Shown here: piece after piece, positions 1 to 7,768 of the stretch
How positions within the stretch are numbered: the first letter of the stretch is position 1
How the letters are laid out: every line of letters begins with the position of its first letter
Made by a program: the position numbers and the translations under genes
DNA from: JBGLNL01 sp046484125
GTDB lineage: Bacteria; Chloroflexota; Dehalococcoidia; SZUA-161; SpSt-899
Reading direction: 5' to 3'
Assembly: GCA_046484125.1 (NCBI GenBank)
Contig: JAWOBX010000033.1
Location: 1 to 15,016, forward strand
Length of the DNA stretch: 15,016 bases
Notes under the pieces: generated by a model
Seen by the model: the letters and a program-made list of their open reading frames with translations, nothing else
Databases searched by the model: none
What the model was told of the DNA's origin: nothing

Positions 1-293
1 CCAGGACGGGATAGCGCATGAGCGCCGGGGAGGAGGCCAGGCTGACATCGACCAGGTTATAGTCAATGCCGTTATGTTCGAGCAGTTCTCCTGCCGCGGA
101 GGGGAAGCCTCTGGCCAGCACGGCCACGTCGGCGCTGGGGGAGGCCGCTACCGCGCAGGGGGTGCCGTTCCCACAGGGAGTGCCCGGTTCGCTGATCTGG
201 GAGGACTGAACGAAAGGCTGGTCGCTGGAGAGGTCGAAGGTTTCGTCCGGGGTGTGGTCTCCGGCGGGGTGCCTGTACCTGGCATAGTTCCTG
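1..293. repeat. Long direct repeat, copy A (matches 3129-3421)
   Basis: Window positions 1-240 align without gaps to 3129-3368. I count 19 mismatches, about 92% identity, and clear similarity continues to about 293/3421. Both copies encode the same part of the paralogous GATase-like genes. Identity drops abruptly beyond the segment, and base composition changes with it (39 of the first 60 bases are G or C, against 22 of 60 at 301-360). The repeat probably continues past the left edge. Confidence 0.9.
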
Positions 294-1252
294 TCGGCGC
301 ATGAGACTGTGAATTTTTTCATTCCCTCCTTCTTTTTATGATAACTGTATTCGCAACCGCCGCCAGCTTCCCCACAGTCTTTTATAGTCATTCCTTCTCG
401 CCATGATCCGGCGAATCCTTCTTTATCTCTTTCACAATCTTTTAGAACCAGGTCATCACCTTCGCAGACCATCTCGTAGTATCCCCAGCTATAGCAATGG
501 TCACCGCCGCCGAATATATTATATGAACCACCGCCTGGCCAATTCTTTCCAAGACTATACTTTAGTGCTGATGCATTAACCTCTGCCCATTTAAAGGTTT
601 CTCCTTGTAAAATATCTGATGCCTTCCCGCTAGCGGTTTCAAGTATATCGAAGTATTCGCCAGTGACCTTGAGGACCGGTTTCATTTCCGGCGTTTTGAA
701 GACCTTCTTGAACTTATCGACGAAGTCAGAAAGAGCGCCTGCTATGATTTCCATATCCTCGGCGTTATCAGCCTGGTCAGAACCCACTCCTTTTTCTGCG
801 AGGGCACCGACCTGGTCCAGAGCCGTCTTAAGGTCCGTCAAGGCGCTCACTAAATCAGGGTTTTCCTGTATCAACTCAATCGCATCAGCTAGTGCCGGGT
901 TCTTATCAGCGATTTCCTCCAAAGGCTTGATACTGTTATGCTGATCAAATATGGTATCGGTCACCGGATAGAGAACGCTCACCAGCTTCCATACCTTTAG
1001 CCCGTCCGATCCCAGTATCTCATAAAGCTGCTGAAGGGCGACTCTCTCGGCAAAAGGATGACACTGGGAACTATCCTCTTTGCAGGTCGTGACTATTGAG
1101 TGAAACTGCCCCATAAATCTATCAAAGGTATAATCGGGTTCGTCTTCATCTTCATCCCCGTAATCATAACATGAAACAGTACCAGAGCCTGCAATCAGGG
1201 AAATGACAATAGCTATCAGAAATATCCTTTTGACCACCGAGCCGATCTTCAT
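1..1252 (-). CDS. Secreted GATase/ThuA-like-domain lipoprotein, copy 1 (3' end beyond the window)
   Basis: The frame is open from the ATG at 1252 to the left edge (417 codons, no stop), so the C-terminus is missing only because the window ends. A GAGGAGG Shine-Dalgarno sits 6 nt before the ATG. The N-terminus has a basic start, a hydrophobic stretch and a possible lipobox TVSC (Cys28), less typical than in the neighbours. A helical-looking region follows, with the motif CHPFAERVAL shared with copy 2, then a Cys-rich segment (CYSWGYYEMVCEG, KDCGEAGGGCEY), a linker rich in Pro/Ser/Asp, and the start of the C-terminal domain (VAVLARGFPSAAGELLEHNG). That domain resembles class I glutamine-amidotransferase-like folds, but no enzyme function is shown. 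The gene lies 149 bp after PQQ lipoprotein 1 and probably shares its transcript. Its last ~295 nt are GC-rich and almost identical to copy 2. The function is unknown. Confidence 0.85.
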   Translation of the reverse strand, partial: MKIGSVVKRIFLIAIVISLIAGSGTVSCYDYGDEDEDEPDYTFDRFMGQFHSIVTTCKEDSSQCHPFAERVALQQLYEILGSDGLKVWKLVSVLYPVTDTIFDQHNSIKPLEEIADKNPALADAIELIQENPDLVSALTDLKTALDQVGALAEKGVGSDQADNAEDMEIIAGALSDFVDKFKKVFKTPEMKPVLKVTGEYFDILETASGKASDILQGETFKWAEVNASALKYSLGKNWPGGGSYNIFGGGDHCYSWGYYEMVCEGDDLVLKDCERDKEGFAGSWREGMTIKDCGEAGGGCEYSYHKKKEGMKKFTVSCADRNYARYRHPAGDHTPDETFDLSSDQPFVQSSQISEPGTPCGNGTPCAVAASPSADVAVLARGFPSAAGELLEHNGIDYNLVDVSLASSPALMRYPVL

Positions 1253-1401
1253 TCAAAACCTCCTCATTAAGTAAATTAATCTGGCACTGATCGATAAAAA
1301 TCGTGATTCACGGTTGAGTATCAACACATGTCACAATTGAAACTAAGAAAAAACCACTTCAAAAGAACCTACATATGCATTACTATCCGATGCAGAATTA
1401 A

Positions 1402-2673
1402 CTAATCCTCCATATTTCCAAGCGCATAGAGATAGCCGACTGAATCCCAGAAATATATGTCTTTTCTATTACCTATAGCCGGAGAGGAGGAGTAGACAAT
1501 CCCGGTTATGTTATACTTCCATTTCAAGGTCCCGCATCGGTTTACGGCATAGAAATTTAACCCGCCGCAATAGATGACGCCGTTAGTGTCAATTGCCGGA
1601 GAAGAAGTAATCGGAGGCCGGTGCCCACCACCATTTTCTGGAAGTGGTTCATGGAAGCGCCATTTGAGGCAGCCTTCGGGGTTCAGAGCGTAAAGATACC
1701 CATCATTGCAGCCGAAGTAAATGGTGCCATCCGACCCCACCGCTGGCGAGGAGCCGACTCCGGCGGATGTATCATAACTCCACTTCAGCGTCCCATCCGG
1801 ATTGATAGCGTGAAGACAGCCTTTAATGTAACCGGAACCGGAGCCGACATAAATCGTTCCATCCGGCCCGATTGCCGGGGAGTCCCAGATCTGTCCTCCT
1901 ACATCAACACGCCACTTTAGTGTTCCGTCAGGGTTCAGGGCATACAAATTATCATCCATAGACCCTATGTAGATAATGCCGTCCTCTCCAATAGCCGGTG
2001 AGGCATCTCCTCCACCCCATTCGTATTTCCAGCGAAGGTTTCCATCCGGCTCGACAGCATATACATATAGATTGCCGTCTACACCGTCAGACGCGAAGTA
2101 TATAGTGCCATCCGGGCCAATTGCCGGCGAGCAATCGTTGTACACTCTGGATGTCTCGAATCGCCAATTGAGCTTACCGTCTGGGGTAAGGGCGTAAAAA
2201 TAGCCGCTATCACACAACGCATATACCGTTCCGTCCGAGGCAATGGCGGGCGTTGCGGAAACCGGGCTCCCCGTATCGTAGGCCCATTTCCTCGCTCCGT
2301 CCGGATTTATGGCTACGATCCCATTCTTTTGGGACCCAAAATAAATCGTCCCGTCAGCGCCGATAACCGGTGAGGAGATGTTGTAAGGTGCGTCACCGTA
2401 GCGCCAGAGAAGCTCCGGGGTATCGGGACCCGCATAAGCGCTCTGGCCGGTGCGGCGGTTATCCCTTCGGTGCATGGGCCAGGGGCTGTCGGCAAGGCCC
2501 TCGCCGGGTGGAGCAACCGTTGCCGATGGATCTGTTGTATAATCACTATCATCACATTCGGAATCCCCATTACCGCTACATGCGGTCAGTGGAAGCAAGG
2601 GAATAACCAGCGCCAGTACCAAAACCAAAAGCAAAACCTTTCCAAATCGGTTGAATTTAATAAATTTCTTCAC
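1402..2673 (-). CDS. PQQ-like beta-propeller lipoprotein 1
   Basis: A 423-residue protein starting at a GTG (2673) preceded by AGGAGG 9 nt upstream. Residues 1-32 form a lipoprotein signal peptide with lipobox LTAC (Cys32), so the mature protein should be anchored on the outer face of a membrane. An acidic, Thr/Pro-rich linker is followed by eight repeats of about 40 residues with the pattern SSPAIGxDGTIYxGSxxxxLYALNPDGTLKWR, the signature of PQQ-like/quinoprotein propellers. Eight repeats fit a closed eight-bladed propeller. In this wider family the fold often serves as a binding or scaffolding platform (BamB is a distant example). I see no dehydrogenase signature, so an enzymatic quinoprotein is unlikely. 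It heads a unit with GATase-like copy 1 and follows copy 2 by 93 bp. The leader resembles that of the RCC1 gene more than that of the second PQQ gene. Confidence 0.93.
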   Translation of the reverse strand: MKKFIKFNRFGKVLLLVLVLALVIPLLPLTACSGNGDSECDDSDYTTDPSATVAPPGEGLADSPWPMHRRDNRRTGQSAYAGPDTPELLWRYGDAPYNISSPVIGADGTIYFGSQKNGIVAINPDGARKWAYDTGSPVSATPAIASDGTVYALCDSGYFYALTPDGKLNWRFETSRVYNDCSPAIGPDGTIYFASDGVDGNLYVYAVEPDGNLRWKYEWGGGDASPAIGEDGIIYIGSMDDNLYALNPDGTLKWRVDVGGQIWDSPAIGPDGTIYVGSGSGYIKGCLHAINPDGTLKWSYDTSAGVGSSPAVGSDGTIYFGCNDGYLYALNPEGCLKWRFHEPLPENGGGHRPPITSSPAIDTNGVIYCGGLNFYAVNRCGTLKWKYNITGIVYSSSPAIGNRKDIYFWDSVGYLYALGNMED

Positions 2674-2752
2674 TTTTCACTACCTCCTGTCCTGACGGTA
2701 TTATTAATATTTCGCCGAACCATCTTACTGGATTTCAAAAGCTTAATGGTGG

Positions 2753-2781
2753 AGGTTAACATAGATTTACACCGGTGTCAA
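2753..2781 (-). promoter_or_regulatory. Conserved promoter of PQQ lipoprotein 1
   Basis: Minus-strand TTGACA (2781-2776), a 17-bp spacer and TAACCT (2758-2753) preceded by TG-T, as in an extended -10. The same arrangement recurs before the other propeller genes. The -10 is about 80 nt from the GTG start. The -35 lies inside the last codons of GATase-like copy 2, whose stop is at 2769-2767. No start site has been mapped; the call rests on repetition and spacing. Confidence 0.65.
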
Positions 2782-4344
2782 CAGATATTGTTTACAATTT
2801 GATCTATCTTTCGTTTCCCTTTCTGTCAGCAAAATCTCCGCGTTCTCCGGCCAGGCGGTGAAGTAGCCATCCACCTTTATATCCGACATCAGCCGGTTCT
2901 GGCCGGCCAGAAGGGGACTGTAGGAGCTCAGGTTGGTGGAGCGCCAGCGGCAGCTTATATCCTGCTGGTAGCCTTTACCGTCAAGGTTCCCTCCCGGAAG
3001 AGCCCGGTACTCGGGGCCGTAGGCCTTGTCCATGGCGATTATCACACCTCCGGCGCCGGCGTAGCTCTCCAGGGACCTCTTGAACGAGGGGGAGGAGTCC
3101 ATGCCATACAGTCCGCCTGAGGGGATGACCAGGACGGGATAGCGCATGAGCGCCGGGGAGGAGGCCAGGCTGACATCGACCAAGTTGTAATCTATTCCGT
3201 TATGCTCCAGTAGTTCTCCCGCCGCGGAGGGGAAGCCTCTGGCCAGCACGGCCACGTTGGCGCTGGGGGAGGCGGCTACCGCGCACGGGCTGCCGTTCCC
3301 GCATGGGGTGCCCGGTTCGCTGATCTGGGAGGACTGAACAAGGGGCTGGTCGCTGGAGAGGTCGAAGGTTTCGTCCGGCCAGTGGTCGCCGGCGGGGTGC
3401 CTGTACCTGTCGTATACTTCGTCGCTACATTTGACAATGAATTTTTCCAATTCCTCTCTCTCTCCCCTGTAGTCGTATACGCAGCCAGCTTCCCCGCAGT
3501 CGTGAATGACCTTCTCCTTCGCCCACGAGCCGCAAAAATCCCCTCGATCTCTGCGGCATTCTTTCAAAACCAGTTTATCTCCCTCACAGGCACTTTCCCA
3601 GTATCCCCAGCTCACGCAGTAACCTTCTGCGTTAAAGAGGCCGGGTTTTCCTCTAAATCCCCTACCAGTATCTCTCTGGGGCCATAACTCGGGATCGTAT
3701 CTTAATGTCTCAATATTATATGCTGACTTGAGAAAACTAAAACCACCGGTAAAGTTGCATATTCTGTCGAGCGCATCATTGAATGCCGTAAAAGGTCCCA
3801 GGTATATATCGATAGCAATCTCTATACCGCTTAGCGAGGGATATCTCCCTAATCTTTCATCCAAGTCTGCCAAAAGCTCAGTTTCGTCTTCGAAGTAATT
3901 GATTATATCCTCTCCTGAGACTGGCGGAGTTGGCAGGGGGCCATTCTCAGACATGGCCTGGTTGGCCTTTTCCCGCCAGGCCATAAAATCCGGATCGTCC
4001 TCCAATTCTTCTATGTATTCCTCAGCTTCAATTAACGGTCCGATAGCCTTACGATCAATGATTTGATTGAGTTTATTGATGTCTTCATAAGTACTAGCTA
4101 TATACATCCAAACGAGGACAGGATTCTGGTCAAATGCCCTGTAGAGTTCGCATAGAGCAACGCGGTCCGCGAAAGGGTGGCACTTCCCTTCACCGCACTC
4201 TGATATAATTGTATCAAACTGATTAAGGAACTTATCGGAAGAGTAGCTTTTACAGCCATCTCCATCACCTCCGTCGCACGCCGGAAACACAGAAACCAAA
4301 AAACACACCACGAGTAAAACCACCAAAAATGACATGACCTTCAT
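2767..4344 (-). CDS. Secreted GATase/ThuA-like-domain lipoprotein, copy 2
   Basis: A longer frame starts at 4407, but the ATG at 4344 is preferred: AAGGAGGG precedes it by 6 nt and it begins directly with a signal peptide (lipobox FPAC, Cys23). The protein is then 525 residues. It has a helical, acidic N-terminal half starting with CHPFADRVAL; a Cys-rich stretch (CVSWGYWESACEG, ECRRDRGDFCGSW, CGEAGCVY); a Pro/Asp linker with YRHPAGDHWPDETFDLSS; and from about residue 365 an alpha/beta domain with VAVLARGF, YPVLVIPSGGLYG and GGVIIAMD. This resembles class I GATase/ThuA-like folds, but no catalytic Cys is visible at the expected nucleophile turn, so a binding role is as likely as catalysis. The protein ends shortly after GYFTAWPENAEILLT, and its final codons overlap the next promoter. 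This copy reads about 13 nt further than copy 3 because a short deletion shifts the stop. It is not a recognised named gene. Confidence 0.85.
   Translation of the reverse strand: MKVMSFLVVLLVVCFLVSVFPACDGGDGDGCKSYSSDKFLNQFDTIISECGEGKCHPFADRVALCELYRAFDQNPVLVWMYIASTYEDINKLNQIIDRKAIGPLIEAEEYIEELEDDPDFMAWREKANQAMSENGPLPTPPVSGEDIINYFEDETELLADLDERLGRYPSLSGIEIAIDIYLGPFTAFNDALDRICNFTGGFSFLKSAYNIETLRYDPELWPQRDTGRGFRGKPGLFNAEGYCVSWGYWESACEGDKLVLKECRRDRGDFCGSWAKEKVIHDCGEAGCVYDYRGEREELEKFIVKCSDEVYDRYRHPAGDHWPDETFDLSSDQPLVQSSQISEPGTPCGNGSPCAVAASPSANVAVLARGFPSAAGELLEHNGIDYNLVDVSLASSPALMRYPVLVIPSGGLYGMDSSPSFKRSLESYAGAGGVIIAMDKAYGPEYRALPGGNLDGKGYQQDISCRWRSTNLSSYSPLLAGQNRLMSDIKVDGYFTAWPENAEILLTERETKDRSNCKQYLLTPV
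3129..3421. repeat. Long direct repeat, copy B (matches 1-293)
   Basis: Second copy of the GC-rich segment encoding the start of the GATase-like domain and its linker. The equivalent part of copy 3 (about 6130-6360) is far more diverged and has a lower GC content. The shared block is therefore specific to copies 1 and 2, as expected of a recent duplication or gene conversion. Confidence 0.9.
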
Positions 4345-4564
4345 GCGCAACCCTCCTTCAGAAGAATGATTAAATGATTTCAAGAACCTCTTTAAACATG
4401 GGCCCACTTGCTATTGTAAGTGACTCTGAGAAGCCATCCGAATATAGCTTAAATGAATGGACATAAGCTTAATACCTTTAAAATAAGCTTTGCGGTTTCT
4501 CGCATTAACTGTCTAGAAGTAATTGACAGGCAACTTCGATCTTAGCAACCGAAATAAACCCAAA

Positions 4565-5668
4565 TTATTCGTTTGTGCGTAAAGCATATAAATAGTTGGA
4601 ACTGCTTACAAGAATGGTACCGTTAATATCAATTGCTGGAGGAAATACAATGCTGCCATTTGTTCGGTAGCGCCACTTGACTGTGCCATCCTGACCAAAG
4701 GCGTACACGTATCCATCAGTAGTTCCGTCGTAAATGGTACCATCAATACCAATTATCGGGGGAGCACTGAAATTACCCCATGTCTGGTGTTTATACTTCC
4801 ATTTAGTTGAACCATCAGGTTTGAGCGCATAGAAGCATCCCTGATCGTCACCAACATAGATTGTGCCGTCATTTCCGACCGCTGGCGAAGGGCCTAATGG
4901 GATACCAGTAGAAGTTGTTTGCTTTTTCCACTTAAGTGACCCTTCAGGTTTGAGAGCGTAAAGGTGCGTTTTACTGCAAACATAAATGATGTTGTCCGGG
5001 CCGATTGCTGGTGTCGACTTGACACCAGATTCAGTCTCATAAGACCATTTCAAAGAACCGTCGGATTTGAGAGCATATATGCGATTATTTTCTGAACCAT
5101 ATGAACCAAAGTATATGGTGCCGTCTTCCCCTATTGCAGGGGCTGCAAAGATTGCGCCCTCTGTCCCGTATCGCCATTTGAGAGTGCCGTCAAGGCCGAG
5201 GGCGTAAATATAACCATCATTAGAACCAACAATAACGGTTTTTTCATTTCCAACCACTGGGTAGGAACACGGTCGAATCCAGCCTTTTGTCTGATAGCGC
5301 CATTTCAGGGAGCCATCGGCGTTCACAGCGTACAGGTTTTGATCGCTTGATCCAATATAAATGGTACCGTCAATCCCGATTGCTGGTGACGCAACAATCG
5401 ACCCATCTGTTTCATATCGCCATTTTAATGAGCCATCAGGGTTTATGGCATACAGGTGATGGTCATCTGAGCCGATATAGATCGCGCCAGCAGGTGCAAC
5501 TGCAGGGGAACTAACAGTTAGGCCTCCTGTTTCATAGCGCCACTTAAGTTCCGGAGACGGGAAAGAAGGCTCATCATCCCCACACGCACCAAAGGGAATA
5601 ACCAGCGCCAGCACCAACAAAATCAAAATCGAGAGCTTTCCAAATCCGTTATTTATAAAATTCCTCAC
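4565..5668 (-). CDS. PQQ-like beta-propeller lipoprotein 2
   Basis: A 367-residue protein from a GTG at 5668, with AGGAGG 9 nt upstream as in the other propeller genes. The signal peptide ends in lipobox FGAC (Cys29). The mature protein is almost entirely eight repeats of about 40 residues: SPAIGIDGTIYIGSxDxxLYAVNxDGSLKWRYxT. The blade starts are recognisable as SSPAVAPAG, ASPAIGIDG, SYPVVGNEK, AAPAIGEDG, STPAIGPDN, PSPAVGNDG, APPIIGIDG and FPPAIDING, so the propeller is complete with eight blades and little else. It has almost no linker after the lipid anchor, unlike PQQ lipoprotein 1. It follows GATase-like copy 3 by 131 bp, with its own conserved promoter in that gap, and is followed 220 bp later by copy 2. 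The likely role is surface binding or scaffolding; the ligand is unknown. Confidence 0.93.
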   Translation of the reverse strand: MRNFINNGFGKLSILILLVLALVIPFGACGDDEPSFPSPELKWRYETGGLTVSSPAVAPAGAIYIGSDDHHLYAINPDGSLKWRYETDGSIVASPAIGIDGTIYIGSSDQNLYAVNADGSLKWRYQTKGWIRPCSYPVVGNEKTVIVGSNDGYIYALGLDGTLKWRYGTEGAIFAAPAIGEDGTIYFGSYGSENNRIYALKSDGSLKWSYETESGVKSTPAIGPDNIIYVCSKTHLYALKPEGSLKWKKQTTSTGIPLGPSPAVGNDGTIYVGDDQGCFYALKPDGSTKWKYKHQTWGNFSAPPIIGIDGTIYDGTTDGYVYAFGQDGTVKWRYRTNGSIVFPPAIDINGTILVSSSNYLYALRTNE

Positions 5669-5748
5669 TTTTCAGTTCCTCCTGTCCTGCCTGTATTATT
5701 AAAACTTCCCCGAAGCATTCTAACTGGATGTCAGAGCTTTAATGTTAG

Positions 5749-5777
5749 AGGCTAACATGGATTTACACCAGTGTCAA
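5749..5777 (-). promoter_or_regulatory. Conserved promoter of PQQ lipoprotein 2
   Basis: Minus-strand TTGACA (5777-5772), 17-bp spacer, then TAGCCT (5754-5749) preceded by TG-T. It lies wholly in the gap after the stop of GATase-like copy 3 (5802-5800). The leader down to ACAGGAGG and GTG matches that of the other propeller genes. Confidence 0.65.
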
Positions 5778-5799
5778 TAGGTAATTTGTTAAAATTTGT

Positions 5800-7647
5800 T
5801 TACAGTGTTGATTTATCCATTGCTGCCATATATGTCAACAGTATTTCTGCATTCTCCGGCCAGGCGGTGAAGAAACCATCCACGTTTAAATCTGACACCA
5901 CAGAATCCTGCCCGGATAGTATCGGGTGGTATGTACTGATGCCCACTGACCTGTTACGGCAATTCTCATCCTCTAAATACCCAAATCCAGATAATTCCCC
6001 GCCAGGGAGGACACTGTATTCATATCCTCGAGCCTGGGAGAATACGATGATAGTACCGCCATACTTGACATACTGCTGCAAACTGGATCGAAGGGAAGGC
6101 AAGGAATCCAGCCCGTAAAGCCCGCCCGATGGAATAATCAAGACGGGATACTCAAGAAGTGATAGTGATGAAGCAAAGCCTACGTCTACCAGGTCATATT
6201 CTCTGCCCATGGAATACAATAACATTCCGGTCCCTGTTGCAAATCCACGATTCAGAACGGCGATTCTTGGGGTAGTCGCACAACACGTTCCGGATATATC
6301 TATTGGAAGTGACGGGGGAACCGAAACGTCATAGGTATCATCCGGGTGAGTTTGCCCGGGCTGTGCATGCGCTCCCTGTGGCGGTTCATCATTACTATAA
6401 TCCGGATCGACGAGGCTCTCTCCTTCTCTAAGCTCGGTCACATATTGGCCGGAATCATCGTCGTCGTACCAAATCCTCGTTCCTTCATTAACACATGCTG
6501 CGCCAACTACCCATTTGGTAGCATCATCCTTCACATGCTCACATGACCCTTTTTGCTTTCCGCATTCCGGGTCCGTCACCTTTGACGAGACTTCATCGCC
6601 ATAATAGGCGCCTTCCTTCTTTACGCACTTCGTTTGGTAAATATCGTAACAATCGTCACACCAGCCTACCCATGACAACGTGCAATCGCAGTGGTGTTTC
6701 TCGCAGGCATAGGTTTGGCCCAAATCCCAATGGAAGCATTTGCCATCCCCGCCGAACGGTGCTTCTTGAAACGCCGCATTGTCTCCAGGCCAACGTCGCC
6801 AGCCATCAAGGTCCTGGGGGTCCGAGGATGGATCATCTGTTAGGGCTGAAATGTTTTCGCCCTTAGCTGACACTCCCATATCCGCTTTTAACTGATCGCA
6901 CCGTCCCAGCAGTGTAGCTGCGGGCCCGAAAACAAACCCGGAGAAATAAGCGCTAACAAAATTCCAATCTGCGCTGCCCCCAATCGATAGTATCCCGTCA
7001 ATCGCACCGAAGGCGTCTTGGAGGGCCCCGATCTCGTCGCCGGCCTTATGGTAGCTCCAAAGGTTGGCAAACGTCCTTATCATTTCAACACCCTGAAATG
7101 CCTTTGCTATGTCACTGAGTCTCTCATTAATCTTTCCACGTATGGCTCGTGTTCTTTGCTTGTACTTGTTCCATTGCTCTCCAAAGGTGTATTCACCGGT
7201 CGAATCGGCGACTTTATCGATGATTTCATCAGCCAGATCCTTTATTTTCCCCTTGATCTCATTACACGCCGTGAGTGCAATTCCTTCAGTTATCTCATGA
7301 TCGTCAAGCCGTTTCAAAATATCTTGACATTTTAATTCAAGAAAACCAGATGGATTATCCAGATAATTCTCATACTCCTCCATCAATGCCTCTACAACTG
7401 CCAGCTCTTGCCCCGCCTCGTCAAGGCCTTTAAGAATACTATTCGTCAGCGGGTTGCCGTCCTTTTCAAATCTCTTCCATACTTCGTAGATTGCTACCCG
7501 CTTGGAAACATCGTTGCCTCGATCCATCAATGCCTCTACGTCCTGGAAAAAACGCTCGTTTTCACCATCGGCACGCGCCACCGGTGATGTCATTGTGGCT
7601 AATATAGACACCGTCAACAGTAATGCAAGAATACCCCTGATCTTCAT
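5800..7647 (-). CDS. Secreted GATase/ThuA-like-domain protein, copy 3
   Basis: A 615-residue protein from an ATG at 7647 with a GGGGG Shine-Dalgarno-like run. The signal peptide has no lipobox and ends in ARA (residues 24-26), so it looks like a signal peptidase I substrate, released rather than lipidated. The N-terminal part is helical, acidic and diverged from copies 1 and 2, though NDVSKRVAIYEVWKRF aligns with their first conserved block. A Cys-dense insert (about residues 300-390; CEKHHCDCTLSWVGWCDDC, then further Cys residues) could be metal-binding or disulfide-rich. After an acidic Pro-rich linker the C-terminal domain has IAVLNRGF, YPVLIIPSGGLYG and GGTIIVFS, and ends after GYFTAWPENAEILLT plus a short tail. 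It lies 120 bp downstream of the LRR gene and probably belongs to the SBBP1-LRR unit. Its function is unknown; the fold assignment is inferred. Confidence 0.85.
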   Translation of the reverse strand: MKIRGILALLLTVSILATMTSPVARADGENERFFQDVEALMDRGNDVSKRVAIYEVWKRFEKDGNPLTNSILKGLDEAGQELAVVEALMEEYENYLDNPSGFLELKCQDILKRLDDHEITEGIALTACNEIKGKIKDLADEIIDKVADSTGEYTFGEQWNKYKQRTRAIRGKINERLSDIAKAFQGVEMIRTFANLWSYHKAGDEIGALQDAFGAIDGILSIGGSADWNFVSAYFSGFVFGPAATLLGRCDQLKADMGVSAKGENISALTDDPSSDPQDLDGWRRWPGDNAAFQEAPFGGDGKCFHWDLGQTYACEKHHCDCTLSWVGWCDDCYDIYQTKCVKKEGAYYGDEVSSKVTDPECGKQKGSCEHVKDDATKWVVGAACVNEGTRIWYDDDDSGQYVTELREGESLVDPDYSNDEPPQGAHAQPGQTHPDDTYDVSVPPSLPIDISGTCCATTPRIAVLNRGFATGTGMLLYSMGREYDLVDVGFASSLSLLEYPVLIIPSGGLYGLDSLPSLRSSLQQYVKYGGTIIVFSQARGYEYSVLPGGELSGFGYLEDENCRNRSVGISTYHPILSGQDSVVSDLNVDGFFTAWPENAEILLTYMAAMDKSTL

Positions 7648-7768
7648 GCCAATCCCCCTTTCTTTTTCCTCCTGCTGCTGAAAACGAAACCCCTTTTAAT
7701 GTATTATTGCGGTACCTTTGTTGCCTTGAACATCCGTTGCCCCTGGGCTATTGAAGATGATGCTGGAA

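Noticed and set aside
4509..4529. CTGTC-N11-GACAG inverted repeat downstream of PQQ2 as an operator or terminator
   Set aside because: Only a 5-bp stem with an 11-bp AT-rich interior and no T-run. It is not repeated elsewhere in the window, so chance is a sufficient explanation.
1402..5668. PQQ-dependent dehydrogenase (enzymatic quinoprotein)
   Set aside because: The repeats are simple PQQ-like blades without the extra domains or the heme or metal/PQQ-ligand signatures of the dehydrogenases. A binding or scaffold lipoprotein fits better.
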